NCBI GenBank assembly: GCA_003427395.1
Contig: BFEA01000133.1
Coordinates: 929,180-963,086 of the forward strand
Length of the DNA stretch: 33,907 nt
Reading direction: 5' to 3'
Source of the DNA: Chara braunii
Lineage: Eukaryota > Streptophyta > Charophyceae > Charales > Characeae
The translations under genes were made by a program, and so were the position numbers. Below are positions 21,571 to 31,313 of the stretch, piece by piece (position 1 is the stretch's first letter; each line of letters opens with the position of its first letter). The notes under the pieces were generated by a model. The model was not told the DNA's origin and did no database searches. It worked only from the letters and a program-made list of their open reading frames with translations.

Positions 21571-23112
21571 TAACTTTCCCTCCTACTGACTGTTGGATGG
21601 CGTGAGCTTCATATACACTGCCTGAGCCTTGTGGCCTGCTTAACATCCCCACCAACCAGCTGGAGGTAACGTATGTGCGTAAAAATTGAGACTGGAGCTT
21701 CTTCTCCTTTGGAAGCTTCGCCTCTAGCTCTGTTAGAAATTCCGCAGATCTCCCTGGAGTAACTCTGATCCTGCGGAACTCTTGTTTCTTCTTTCCCGCA
21801 ATCCAGGTCATTGGGAGAAGACACAAACCCTCCTGTTCCAAAGCCTCCAGCTGTCCAGTCACGAGGCGGACGTCCAGTAAAGGAACGAAGAACTTGATCT
21901 TCTTCCCGTTATCTGGATTGTCTACGATCAACCTAGGCATCAAAATCTCCGGGATCATTCGAAAGTGGAATTTGTCCTTTATTGCTGTGCGAATTAGTGT
22001 CGCTATTGTTGTCGGCATCGGTGATTCCGGGGAGGTTATGGAGACCAAATTGATTGCCTGGTCCGTGGACCTCCGCGCGATAAACCACAGGCCGCTTCTC
22101 ACCACTGTGCAAAAAATCGACAGTATCTTGGACTCGATGTTGTCCTACTGCCCTCTACTCAGCGCCACGGGAGTTCACCTCCGTGTTGTCTTCGAGCCTC
22201 GAGTCCCGATCTCGCGAGCTTGGCCTTGGGAATTAGCCGACTGGGATGAATCTGAATGTTCCCCTCTCAGCCCCTGGTTCGAAGATGCGCTCCCTTCCCG
22301 AGTACTCAGCCTTCTTTGTTTCCCTGGTGTGATATTTCCCCTTTGTTTCATCGGCGTAGTTCCACCTTCAGCCCCTTGTGCTTCCGACATAAATAGTTCT
22401 TGTCTTGGGATCATCCTCTCCCGACTTCCATCTCTGGAATCGACTCTTTCGTTCATTCTCCTCTGCATTCTGCCTTGATCCTCGTTCATGGGCCATCTCC
22501 CGTTGGTATCCAGACCTTCGTTCTTAGCTGCCGCTCTTCTGCTTAACAGATCTCGCGAAGCCGGTCATCCTGAGAATTGGTGGGCCGAGGGAGACTTCCG
22601 GTTACGCCTCCTCCTGTTGTTCCATACATATCTTCGTAAGTACCCGAGTAAACATTGATTCCACTTGATGTCGCGAATTGACCAAGCATCTCCTGCGTGA
22701 TCCAAGGCATGAACGTTGAGTAATTGTTTGGTATCTTGAAGGGTGCTCTCCACTGATCTAGCCCTTGGAGAGGAAAGCCCGACTGTCCCCCTGGTGAGAA
22801 GACTGGATTGTTAAGACTGGAGGCCATTCCGCTCGGCTGAGGTCTCGATGATGCTCCTTGGCCGCCATCTGTTGCGCTTGGCCTTGGTCCGAGAGGTCCT
22901 TGGTACTCTTGTCGTGCTTCCGGTTGCGACCATTGGTTGCCTTGTGACTGATTTTGTGATATTCCATTCGGGGACTATCGCTGGTTCCTTCGACACTGGT
23001 CCTCGGATTGGAAGAACGCCTTGCACCTCCTGCACCGTGGAGTTTCGGATGAGGCCAGGTTTACCGTGAGGGTATCACCTTCAAACGTGACCACTGAGAT
23101 TTTATTCTCCAT
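21557..23112 (-). pseudogene. LINE ORF1: putative RNA-binding protein with CxxC motif (broken)
   Basis: I chose the ATG at 23112, which opens MENKISVVTFEGDTLTVNLA. Residues about 27-41 carry CRRCKAFFQSEDQC, a C-x2-C-x10-C pattern that could bind zinc, although the last ligand is not obvious. A Gln/Pro/Gly-rich middle follows, then a charged region (MNEDQGRMQRRMNERVDSRD). The globular C-terminal part reads FHFRMIPEILMPRLIVDNPD, VRLVTGQLEALEQEGLC and RRIRVTPGRSAEFL. A TAG stands directly after the CxxC segment. The frame shifts near 22555, and TGA and TAG lie near 22173 and 22146. Plant L1 ORF1 proteins often have a DUF4283-like domain plus a zinc knuckle. Here the order, finger first, is different, and I cannot assign the C-terminal fold with certainty. 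Confidence 0.7.
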
Positions 23113-24967
23113 ATTTGTCGCACCTCCGGATCTATATCGAACTTCAGATTAATTAGCGAGGGTTTCAATCGGTGGACTTCTGCTGGATGAGACCGCATCA
23201 CCGTTCCAATTGCCTTCTGAGCGCATCGGTCCGGCACCGCCCAAGGCAGCGCGGGACCCTCCCGGCCGCGTCACGCAGGAGTTGGTATAAATCCTCGTCA
23301 CGAATATACATGGAGCTTCCGCAAGCCGCTCCGGCCGAGTGCGTCAGCCATACCTCTCGCGAGCCCCTACGACAGGATAGGGCCTACGTGAGGCACGACT
23401 TACCTCCACCTTACGGGAGTTGTCACCTCCCTTCGGTGGGCATATCCACGCCGAGCTACCGGTCCACAGTACGAAAGTTAATCATTGTCATCGCAGAGGT
23501 GGACCAGCCGAGGGCGTTTCTCGTTCGCTGTAGCATAGAGGGTACACGAGGTAATACGCCTCTTTCGGACCCGTGCGCGAACCGATATCTTGGGGGGCTG
23601 AGGTCCCAAGCGCGACTCGTCGCCGGTCGACTAGGACGGATCCCACACACCACCCGTACTCTACTCTAAAGAACATAAAAATTAAAAACACACATGCATA
23701 CATGCACATATACAATGCGACACTGGACAAATAACGCGACAACACTCCTAGTCCCTTAGTGACCATCCTATAACTTTCCAATGTGGGAAATTAGATAGGC
23801 GTCATGCACCAGACTCAGTATAAAAATCGCGCGGACGCAGAGCTGATCTCATATTGACTCGCAATGCAAGCGTACGCAAGTGGTCGCAGTAATGACGTAC
23901 TATGTAGTACCCATACTTATGCGATCCTCATTAATCTCGAGGGTCGCATTCGACACTCAAGTGTCGGCTGACACGCGCCTTGAGGGAATGATCTCTCGAA
24001 GTTGGACAACCGCCAAGTGCGGTTGAGAACCACACCCTCTTCTGCACCCTGCGGAGAGTGGGTGGTAATCAGGTTCATACCTGTGATGGCAATCGTCTCT
24101 TATGGTCCTGGAGACCAGCTTCTTCACCTAGGGCCTGGAGAGAAATCAAGGGGTTTGACTTTGACGGCTGCCACGGACTACAACGTCCAACCATAAAAAC
24201 TCTTAAAAGACAAAGAACAAAAAGCGATCTCCCTTTTCTCTCAAAAATATAATATGTCGAGTCTCTGCAAGTGGTCACTGTAGGCCGCGCGAAAACACCC
24301 AAGGCATATGTATTTACATATATATAGAGGGTCATAAATATGTGACGATCACTTCTTACAGTCACAGGGGGACTCCTCTCAGCCACATATATTTGTATGA
24401 TCACAGGAAGTTAAATCCAAAGTCCGAGACACCAAACATACCTGCAATCACATCAAAGATTCAACCAAAGTTTATGCACTACACTGGGTCAACTTTAAGC
24501 ATTCTCTACGCTCACACCCCTTGCTTTGGTCAAACAAGCATCAACCTTAGTGCACCCTTCCAACAATAAAATGCTCAGTACCTTTGTTAAATGGTCATTC
24601 AATAAAGTCCGAGTAAAAACACAATAAAACATTTCAAACCACAAGGCTAAAGCATTTAGGTTGAGTTGCAAAAGTGGATTGGAGTTGAATCGTAAACCGC
24701 GAATCGGCAATCGACTTGTTATCAATAATAACAGAAGATGATCCTTGTAGGGTCAAGCTGAATCTAGCCAAAATCCTGAATCAATTGATCAAGATGACTT
24801 GTAACACAAGACAGGTCAATCCCCGAGCTAAAATCATAAGTGTATGGAGAATATAGCTCCATAACACATTTTCACCAAAGACCCTTCTACGAGCTAATCC
24901 TAGAGCTGCCTCTAAGTCAGTGCCCAACGCAAGGCAGACTTATGGCAGGATCTCCCCTATTCAGGGT
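23113..24967. other. No gene recognised; possible LINE 5' UTR and LTR-element leader
   Basis: 23113-23670 is GC-rich and may be the LINE 5' UTR. 23680-24330 is AT-richer with a CATACATGCA tract. From about 24330 to 24967 the minus strand would be the leader of the LTR element whose PBS lies at 24968-24985. The plus-strand frame at 23172-23669 has no motif I recognise. Confidence 0.4.
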
Positions 24968-24985
24968 GGATTGCCAGAATCGCCA
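24968..24985 (-). other. Primer-binding-site-like sequence of an LTR retrotransposon
   Basis: The minus strand reads GACA, GG, then TGGCGATTCTGGCAATCC. A terminal CA two bases before a TGG that begins an 18-nt stretch is the standard 3' LTR-end/PBS arrangement. The first bases, TGGCGA-TCT, resemble the PBS known from Tat/Ogre-type plant Ty3/gypsy elements (TGGCGACTCTGCTGGGGA). The match is partial and the second LTR was not found. Confidence 0.45.
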
Positions 24986-25007
24986 CCTGTCAAAATATAA
25001 CATAACT

Positions 25008-25345
25008 CTAAGAAAAACTCAGCAGCGCTTCCCGCAGAAAAAGTGTCATTCCAAAATTTATATTAACCCGAATATGAAAACATAAATAATTTTCAACTTT
25101 TCAAAGTCATTTTTTGTCTAACTCCCTGAATTAGCAAAACTTTGGGCAACAATCCTCTTAGAAAATGAGACTTTCCAGATTTTTACATAGTCATATATAA
25201 AATTTAGACAAGTTGAACTTTGAAAGGTCAAATTTTGACTAACTCCTTGGATATGCAAAAATTCCGGCAGCGCTTCCCACAGAGAAAATGACTTACCAAG
25301 ATTTATATAAACCCAAGTATAATAAATGATTTCAGAAAATGCAGA
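25008..25345. repeat. Three degenerate ~122-bp tandem repeats
   Basis: Units of about 122 bp start near 25008, 25130 and 25251. Diagnostic text: TAACTCC, then GGCAGCGCTTCCC or a variant, CAGAAAATGA, CCAAGATTTATATA and a closing AAAGTCAWTTTTTGTC-like block. The middle unit is the most diverged (AACAATCCTCTTAG). Such arrays are common inside plant LTRs. Confidence 0.65.
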
Positions 25346-25604
25346 AATTGCCCTAAGTAACAAAAATAAACTAAGCCCAGGTAATGCAGGAACTGAAACT
25401 AACTCATATGGCTCGAGCACGTGGCGAGCAATTAAAGCAACTACCTATCAAACTGAAACTCTGACTAAGTAGTAGTCGCACTCAGTCACATGCAGGTCAA
25501 ACCACAAGGGTAATTACTCTCACCAACCCAAGTCAATTTTGACAACCACTAGTTCATAGTCTTTCAATGATTCATTCCTTTATACCCAACTTACATAGAG
25601 CATC

Positions 25605-26436
25605 GAGTTAGGTCATTCGTCTTAGAAACAATGTCAACTCTTTGCCTTAGTTATACACGAACAGGTTGCAAAACTACTTCTCTGTTCATTGGGCATGTGG
25701 CTAAGTCATTCGTATTAGAAACAATGCTTAGTTGCCCTGATCTGTTTAATACCTAAGTTATATATAATTCCCTGAACTTAATCTTCAAAGTGGGCGTAAG
25801 ACTGAGCCATTCGTCTTAAAAACAATGCTCAGTTGACCCAAGTTACCTTCAGTTATAACTCTTTAATTATACTTTCTTAATTTGTGATAAGGTTATAGTC
25901 AGACCATTCGTCTTAGAAACAATGCCTGACTAGCCTTGTTCTTATAAGCGTATAGATATATAAATATAGAGATCCTTATTCCCTTGTTCATGTTAACATC
26001 CTGTGGCCTCGGACTTAGACCATTCATCTTAGAAACAATGTCTTGTCTTTGACTTGAACCTCCCTCAGAATAAAACAACCAAAAGGATTGAGTCATTCGT
26101 CTTAGAAACAATGTTTAACCCTTTTTTCTCAGCACTGAAAAAAAACAGAGTACCATGGGTCAAGACCCAGAGACTGTTCAGAAACCACCCCAAATCAAAC
26201 AACGACTAAGACCATTCCTCTTAGAAACAATGTCTGACCCTCAAAGTTTTCACAGTCAATACAAAAAAAAAAAACATTAACCAGGTCATTCGTCTTACAA
26301 ATAATACATAACTGTGGAGAAAACAAGTCAAGAAACACAGCCACCAAGTCATTCGTCTTACAAACAATACTTGGCCCTTCAGAAAACAGAACCAAACACA
26401 GCAGTCAGACCATTCGTCTTAGAAACAATGCCTGAC
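25605..26436. repeat. Array of ten hairpins: conserved loop core, covarying stems
   Basis: Ten copies of CATTCGTCTTAGAAACAATG, with 0-3 changes each, start at 25614, 25707, 25808, 25905, 26021, 26094, 26213, 26287, 26350 and 26411. Start-to-start spacing is 61-119 bp and the spacers are unrelated or very diverged. Within the core CATT pairs with AATG and GT with AC, leaving a loop CTTAGAA. Flanking arms differ from copy to copy but remain complementary: GAGTT/AACTC, CTAAG/CTTAG, ACTGAG/CTCAGT, TAGTCAG/CTGACTA, GGAC-AGA/TCT-GTCT, TTGAG/TTTAA with AAAAGG/CCTTTT further out, CCAAGT/ACTTGG and GTCAG/CTGAC. Copies 7 and 8 pair poorly. Usually one pyrimidine is bulged before the core. Conserved codons would fall in different frames, so protein coding does not explain the pattern. 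The biological role is unknown. Confidence 0.8.
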
Positions 26437-26440
26437 CCTA

Positions 26441-28595
26441 TAGGACCCGTTCAAACACAAACAAAATTGTTTTTCTCCCCCCTTCCACCGGATGCAACCC
26501 TTCTTTACGATCTGCTTTCAGCAATCAATAAAACTGAAACTTGAGGTTGTGCACTCATTCTTTTACTTAGTCTGAGTTACGTCCTGAAAGTCAAACCCAA
26601 AATCAAATATAGGATGCACGCAATATTCTCAGTCAACACATAGAAAGATATACAGGTACAGGTTATAACTGGGTTTATAAAGGGAAAGCAATGGTTACCT
26701 CTGAGTTCCCTGCCTCCAAAACTCCTCCTGAGTTCCCGCAGAGCTCCCGCAATCGGTGGGCCGACTCCCCATAGAGTCTTGATGCGGTCCTACGGGTTGC
26801 AATCCCGCCTGTCGCCTTCCTCTCAGAACAGGATTAGACTCAAAGTAAGAAGGGCAGAAAGAGAAATATTGAGTCTCTCAGATACAAGAAGGGTGCTCTC
26901 AAACTCACGCGAGAGGGCCTTGGTTCCTGGATTCGCCTGAGGGCCCCACAATGGCGGCCAAAATGCAACAGCAGCTTGGTCAACCGAAGTCAAAATACTA
27001 CACGTTGACTTCCTGATGAATCTTCCAATCACACAATACTACCCCTTCCGAACAGACTCACTCCCTCCCTCAACAAGTCTATTCACTTCCTCTAAGTCAC
27101 TGTGTCCTTTTCTCTGACCAAAATTCCGTTGTGCAGCTTTAAAGAACCATGTCGGAATAGTGCACTCCCCCTGTTGCTATCCTCATCCGGTACACTCGAC
27201 CGTGTTCTCGACCAGATCACCAGCTGCAGGTAGTCTTCTTCATTGGTTGTGAGCAGTCCGCTCGAACACAACCTGCTCAGTCATTCCCCCTCTCTAGTAT
27301 CCCGCTGAACCGGATAGCGCAGGTACTAGACTACTGCGCTAGTGAGACTGGAGTATGCAGACCTCAGCAGACGTCAGCACGATCCTGGTGACAAGTCTCC
27401 AACTTCGTGGCTCGCCCCATGCTAGTTCCATCAATAGGATGAGCAACTCACCATCCAGCAGGTAAGCCTCTTCTCTCTCACTCTCTATTGCGCCTGATTC
27501 ACCTGTTGCCCAACTCCCGCAACACTCGTTCCTTAAGGGCACAATCGTGACGACGACGATGAAGAGCCCGACCATGTAGACTGGCCGCGCGGATGACAAC
27601 TCGTGTAGCCAGTGATGTTAGTGGCGACTATCACTGTTACCGGTACAACAACACTGCAATTATCAATCTGCAGGAGATGGAAATGAATCTTCCATTAGAA
27701 CACGGAAAGATACATTTCCATACTTACCTCCTCCCTAGTACGCAGCGCTCGAACCTTCATCTCGTCAAGTCCATCCGCCCGTCAAGTTCATCCACCGAGT
27801 CATGAATCCGACTTCAGCCTCGGATTTACCCGTCCTCAAAACCTCGACTTCGTAACTCGGTTCGACAGAATCAGTCGTGGTATGAGCGGGCTATGCTAAC
27901 TCCCGCTGCAAGCTCTCCAACTCTTGGCGGGCTACTTGCTATTACCATCGATCGAATGACCAAATGTATCCACGACTAGATCGCAGTCGGTCACACCCCA
28001 ACGCACTAATCGACAGGTAAGTTTCCAGCCCGCGGCCAGCTTCACACCCCCGCACACTACGTTTCTTTCCTAACTCCTTCCCTACTAACCCCCTTCCAAA
28101 ACTAACTCCTTCCCTACTAACCCCCTTACAAAACTAACCACACCACTCTATTCGCCTTGTCCGAAAACCCCGATTTACTACCTTCATTCACTCGATTCCA
28201 TCATGGATTTAGTGAAAGCTCGATTCTCCTTCCATCGCCATATCTCCGCGCAACACGTTTACTATCTCTTCTACCTTCACTCCTACTAATCTAACACCGA
28301 AACTAGCCTCACCATCCCGTTCGCCTTGCTTCAAAACCCTAATTTCGACTCCACTCCCGCCTAATCCCGTTGAGAGTAGCGCATGTTGTCCTTTCCCCGC
28401 TGCGCCTCACCTGCCTCCCCACCATCTCCGACTCGGCTTACACGCACCCGGCGCCGCTTTGCGCCTAGGTTCATCCTGCCCTCGCTACCTGTGCCAAGCC
28501 GCCTTCGCTCTTCCGCTGCCCGGTCTCTATGACCTCCCTTCCGCAGCGCTCACTAGTGGTCGGATCCCACTGCTCTGCTTGGCATCTTATGCCGA
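26441..28595. other. No gene recognised
   Basis: Possible distal part of the LTR element, then C/T-rich sequence with AAACCCTAATTT-like phrases (28130-28360). Frames at 26823-27032, 27339-27599 and 27593-27805 are short and motif-free. Two 32-bp direct repeats lie at 28071-28134. Confidence 0.4.
28071..28134. repeat. Two 32-bp direct repeats
   Basis: Units 28071-28102 and 28103-28134, TAACTCCTTCCCTACTAACC plus a short tail, differ at one or two bases. A looser copy of the following text (ACTCTATTCGCCTTG) recurs near 28325. Confidence 0.8.
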
Positions 28596-29203
28596 CCTGA
28601 GGGAAACTTCGGAGGAGACTGGCTACTAGACGGTGCGATTGGTCTTTCGCCCCTATGCCGAATCTTGAAGAATGGCCCGCTCGGTAGTACTGCGTGCCTC
28701 CCCACAGTGCCCCGCAGCAAAACCGACGAACGATCAACATATCAGTATGGCCGCGGCCTCCTTCCCAACGGTTCGGGTCCACCCCACACAGGCACGACCC
28801 ACCATTTATCAGGTCCATATCGGACGGTCCACACACAGGTATCGGTCCCGAGACCGCGGGCTTGTTGTAAGCCTGTAGCATGGTCCCAGGTAACACAAGC
28901 CCCAATGCAGATCTCGACAGTAGTAGCAACCATCCAAATAAGAATTGTGAAGTCCGTAGTGTCCACAGGCTCTCCGTGCCCGTGGCTCCTTCCATTGTGC
29001 CCAGGACCGCTCCGCCCAGGCAGAGTTTGCCCCCTTCTTTGGGTCCCATCGGGCATGCTCATAGTCAAGCCTCCCACATCGGATATCGGACAACGGACGG
29101 CGCTCCTGCGAAAGGTCTACGCCACTTAGGTTTCTTCCGCCTCGTGGGCTAATCACCCACCGGTTTGCATGCATGTTGAACTCCTCGGTCCGTATTTCAA
29201 AAC
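28596..29203 (-). pseudogene. Degenerate 25S (LSU) rRNA fragment, with insertions
   Basis: Read as reverse complement, blocks match the eukaryotic nuclear LSU rRNA in the right order. The block 28596-28656 includes CCTGAGGGAAACTTCGGAGG and GTCTTTCGCCCCTAT, with about 7 differences in 61 nt from the plant 25S as I remember it. Others are 28725-28816 (GACGAACGAT, TCAGTAT, AGGCA, CACCAT), 29035-29071 (GGGTCCC, GGCATGCTCA) and 29131-29203 (CTTCC, CACCC, GCATGCATGTTGAACTCC, GGTCCGTATTTCAAAAC). Stretches of about 70 and 200 nt that are not in the normal gene separate the blocks, and they include partial re-copies of neighbouring rRNA text. The expected 5' region of 25S is absent above 29203. The eukaryote-specific blocks rule out plastid or bacterial 23S. 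The level of change and the insertions argue for a nonfunctional nuclear copy. Confidence 0.72.
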
Positions 29204-30159
29204 AAGCAGAATAGAAGAATTTCATCAATATCTCAAACACGCGGAAACCCAAACAGCTCGCAAAAAGAGGCGCATGCTCAAGATCCTCGGCTGCCGCGAC
29301 GGCCACCCGTGGCCGGTGTCGAGCTCGACTTCAAGAAACGTCAATGCATATAAATTAAATAATACGAAAATAAAAGTAAATAGGACATGTGAGAAAATTT
29401 CAATCATTAGAGAACAACAACGAGGACAGGGGAACCACTAGTACCGCTTCGACTATACTGACCGCAAAAAATCAAGGGGGATAGCCCCGTCGGACCTTCA
29501 ACCCCTCGGTCCTTTCGCACTACTCTGATATTCCCTGTGTCATCGCTGGCTGACCTCGATCCCTGAATCTCTTTGATGAATATCCGATGCTATAATCAAT
29601 AGTGTTAGGCCTAAGGCTGAGCCTATTGCTAGTAAATTCCCATATAAATAGATACCGCGTAATGCGCGGTTTTACTGGAACACTTCAAGCCGCATCGTTG
29701 TCGATGTTGTCCTCTGTACTTACGCACAAGTCACAGGCAAACACATTAATGAACGAGACATAATCTTTTCAAACCTAACTTAATCAGAAGTAAAAATTTG
29801 GTTGGCGATCACGCCGATTCTTCAATCATCAACAAACAAAAATCATGCGCGGCCACACACTCTCTATTTAAGTCAACCATCCAGTCAGCGTAAATCATAG
29901 ACACAACCGCGACTCCCGCGATGTACTCAAACTTTAACCAACCTTATTTTCTGTCATCTGCAAAAAACAGGGCGCATACCCTTGTCAGGGTATTCGCACC
30001 AACAGCTTACCGAACCATATTTAGCGACGTCCCCGTCGCTTCGCTGGATAAAAAAACTATCAGTTCGTCATAATCCAAATTGCTGACGGGAAAGGTACCA
30101 ATCCAATTAGCCGACAGACTCAGGGTTAAGACCCCCATCAAACCGTGTCAACACAACTA
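29204..30159. other. No gene recognised between the rRNA fragment and the tRNA-like sequence
   Basis: I could not align 29204-29835 to the 5' part of 25S. The short frames present have no motif. The phrase GATAGCCCCGTCGGACCTTC near 29480 looks rRNA-like, but I could not place it. Confidence 0.4.
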
Positions 30160-30240
30160 TATGCTGCCAGGGTTTTAACCTGGGCCTCCATCGTCCTCAC
30201 ATTAGGACGCCGGTGTACTACGCATCAGTACTACAGCATA
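30160..30240 (-). tRNA. tRNA-like cloverleaf (pseudogene or SINE head)
   Basis: On the minus strand the 7-nt acceptor TATGCTG pairs fully with CAGCATA. It is followed by TA, a D-arm GTAC/GTAC with a 9-nt loop and one A. At the other end a T-arm CCAGG-TTAAAAC-CCTGG directly abuts the acceptor, as in a real tRNA. The middle is 30 nt instead of the usual 21-22. It forms CGTCC/GGACG around an 8-nt loop plus CC/GG further out, so no normal anticodon can be read. The T-loop TTAAAAC departs from TTCRANC. No terminal T run follows. It is most likely a tRNA-derived repeat or a decayed gene. Confidence 0.4.
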
Positions 30241-30340
30241 AGTTCCAAAGGTCCTCACAACCGTCCTCTCCCCTTCGTCCTAGACAAACACCGACTTCTC
30301 GTTAAGTTTCCCTAGCCTCTACCCTGCAAGCAGGGCCATA

Positions 30341-31313
30341 ACCAGGGACACGGGCCCTAACCGTGACCTTTGAAGGCATTCTCTTGCCTCCCTTCCAATA
30401 ATCTTCACAATCTAACATATATATATATATACATAAATTATATCTCAAACACCCCCTGCAGTATAGTACAGGAGGGCTGTCCATCTTGGTCCACCGTAGC
30501 CTGGGTAATCGTGTCAGATCTACGGCCCACCGCGTTGTTATTTTAGCGGTAGTGCCCTCGCAGGTTGCGCCACGATAGGCTTTCTCCTGATAAGTATTCA
30601 ATCAAGACTCAAAAAAGACTCGACTCTTATCTCACGCCATCCCACCGGAGTAATTCCCTGAGGCGTGCATACCCCTTAAACTCTTACCCCTTCGATAAAC
30701 GTGGGTCCGCCGCCAGGTGGTGCCGGTCGGCAACCATTTGCTAGGGGTTGCACCCTAGCGACACTAAACTTTACCGTTTAGTTTGGTCTTCCTCAATATG
30801 CCTTAGGATTAACACATGTGTCTAACCAGGGACGCGGACCCTAACCGAGACTTTTGAATGCATTCTCTTGCCCCCCTCCCAATAATCTTCACAATCTAAC
30901 ATATATAAATACATAAATCTTATCTCAAACAACTCCTGCAGTCAAGTACAGGAGGGCTAGGTCCCATCTTGGCCCACCGTAGCCTGGGTGATCATGCCAG
31001 ATCTACGACCCACCTCGTTGTTATTTAGTGGTAGTGCCCTCGCAGGTTGCACCACGATAGACTTTCTCCTGATAAGTATTCAATCAAGACTAAAAAAAAA
31101 CTCGACTCTTATCCCACGCCATCCCACCGGAGTAATTCCCTGAGGCGTACATACCCTTTAAACTCTTACCCCTTCGGTAGACGTGGGCCCGCAGCCAGGT
31201 TGTGCCGGTCAGCAGCCATTCGCTAGGGGTTGCACCCTAGCGGCACTTAACTTTACCGTTTAGTTTGATCTTCCTCAATATGCCAGTGCCTTAGGATTAG
31301 CACAAGTGTCTAG
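30341..31313. repeat. Tandem duplication of a 484-bp unit
   Basis: Unit 1 (30341-30824) and unit 2 (30825-31313) are alignable throughout, from ACCAGGGACRCGG to CACAWGTGTCTA. They differ by scattered substitutions and small indels. Each contains CCTGCAGT...ACAGGAGGGCT, a GCTAGGG-GTTGCA-CCCTAGC hairpin and a TAAAC/GTTTA hairpin. The TATA-rich stretch is longer in unit 1. No open frame spans a unit. It is probably a noncoding tandem repeat or a pair of direct terminal repeats. Confidence 0.88.

Larger units (their letters stand above)
16902..23112 (-). mobile_element. L1-type LINE, nearly full length, inactivated
   Basis: On the minus strand the order is ORF1 (23112 to 21557), ORF2 (21570 to 17398), a ~480-nt 3' UTR and a poly(A) tail (plus-strand T run 16902-16915). 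The 3' UTR holds an internal T run on its own strand (plus-strand A run 17103-17117). ORF1 and ORF2 overlap by 14 nt (ATGGGCAAACTTAG). The GC-rich stretch 23113 to about 23670 may be the 5' UTR. No convincing target-site duplication was found. At least four frameshifts and ten in-frame stops make it non-autonomous. Confidence 0.88.
24988..26440 (-). mobile_element. Probable LTR of a Ty3/gypsy-type element (outer end undetermined)
   Basis: On the plus strand it begins TGTCAAAATATAAC at 24988, directly beside the PBS-like site. Inside are three ~122-bp degenerate repeats and the ten-hairpin array. The distal boundary is not visible. 26440 is only the end of the array, and the LTR could extend further. 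No gag-pol coding was found in the window, so a solo or truncated LTR is possible. Confidence 0.4.

Noticed and set aside
23172-23669. 165-residue plus-strand frame as a gene
   Set aside because: It lies antisense in the GC-rich stretch directly upstream of LINE ORF1, shows no motif and is more likely chance openness.
25899-26395. Minus-strand frames containing LFLRRM and VCKTND repeats as a repetitive protein
   Set aside because: The conserved core falls in different reading frames from copy to copy, so the conservation is at nucleotide level.
25605-26436. CRISPR-like array
   Set aside because: Spacing is irregular (61-119 bp), repeat arms vary in a complementary way, no cas genes are present and the setting is eukaryotic.
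28471-29306. Overlapping 150-190-residue frames on both strands
   Set aside because: They cover the degenerate 25S rRNA fragment, and openness there comes from GC-rich rRNA sequence.
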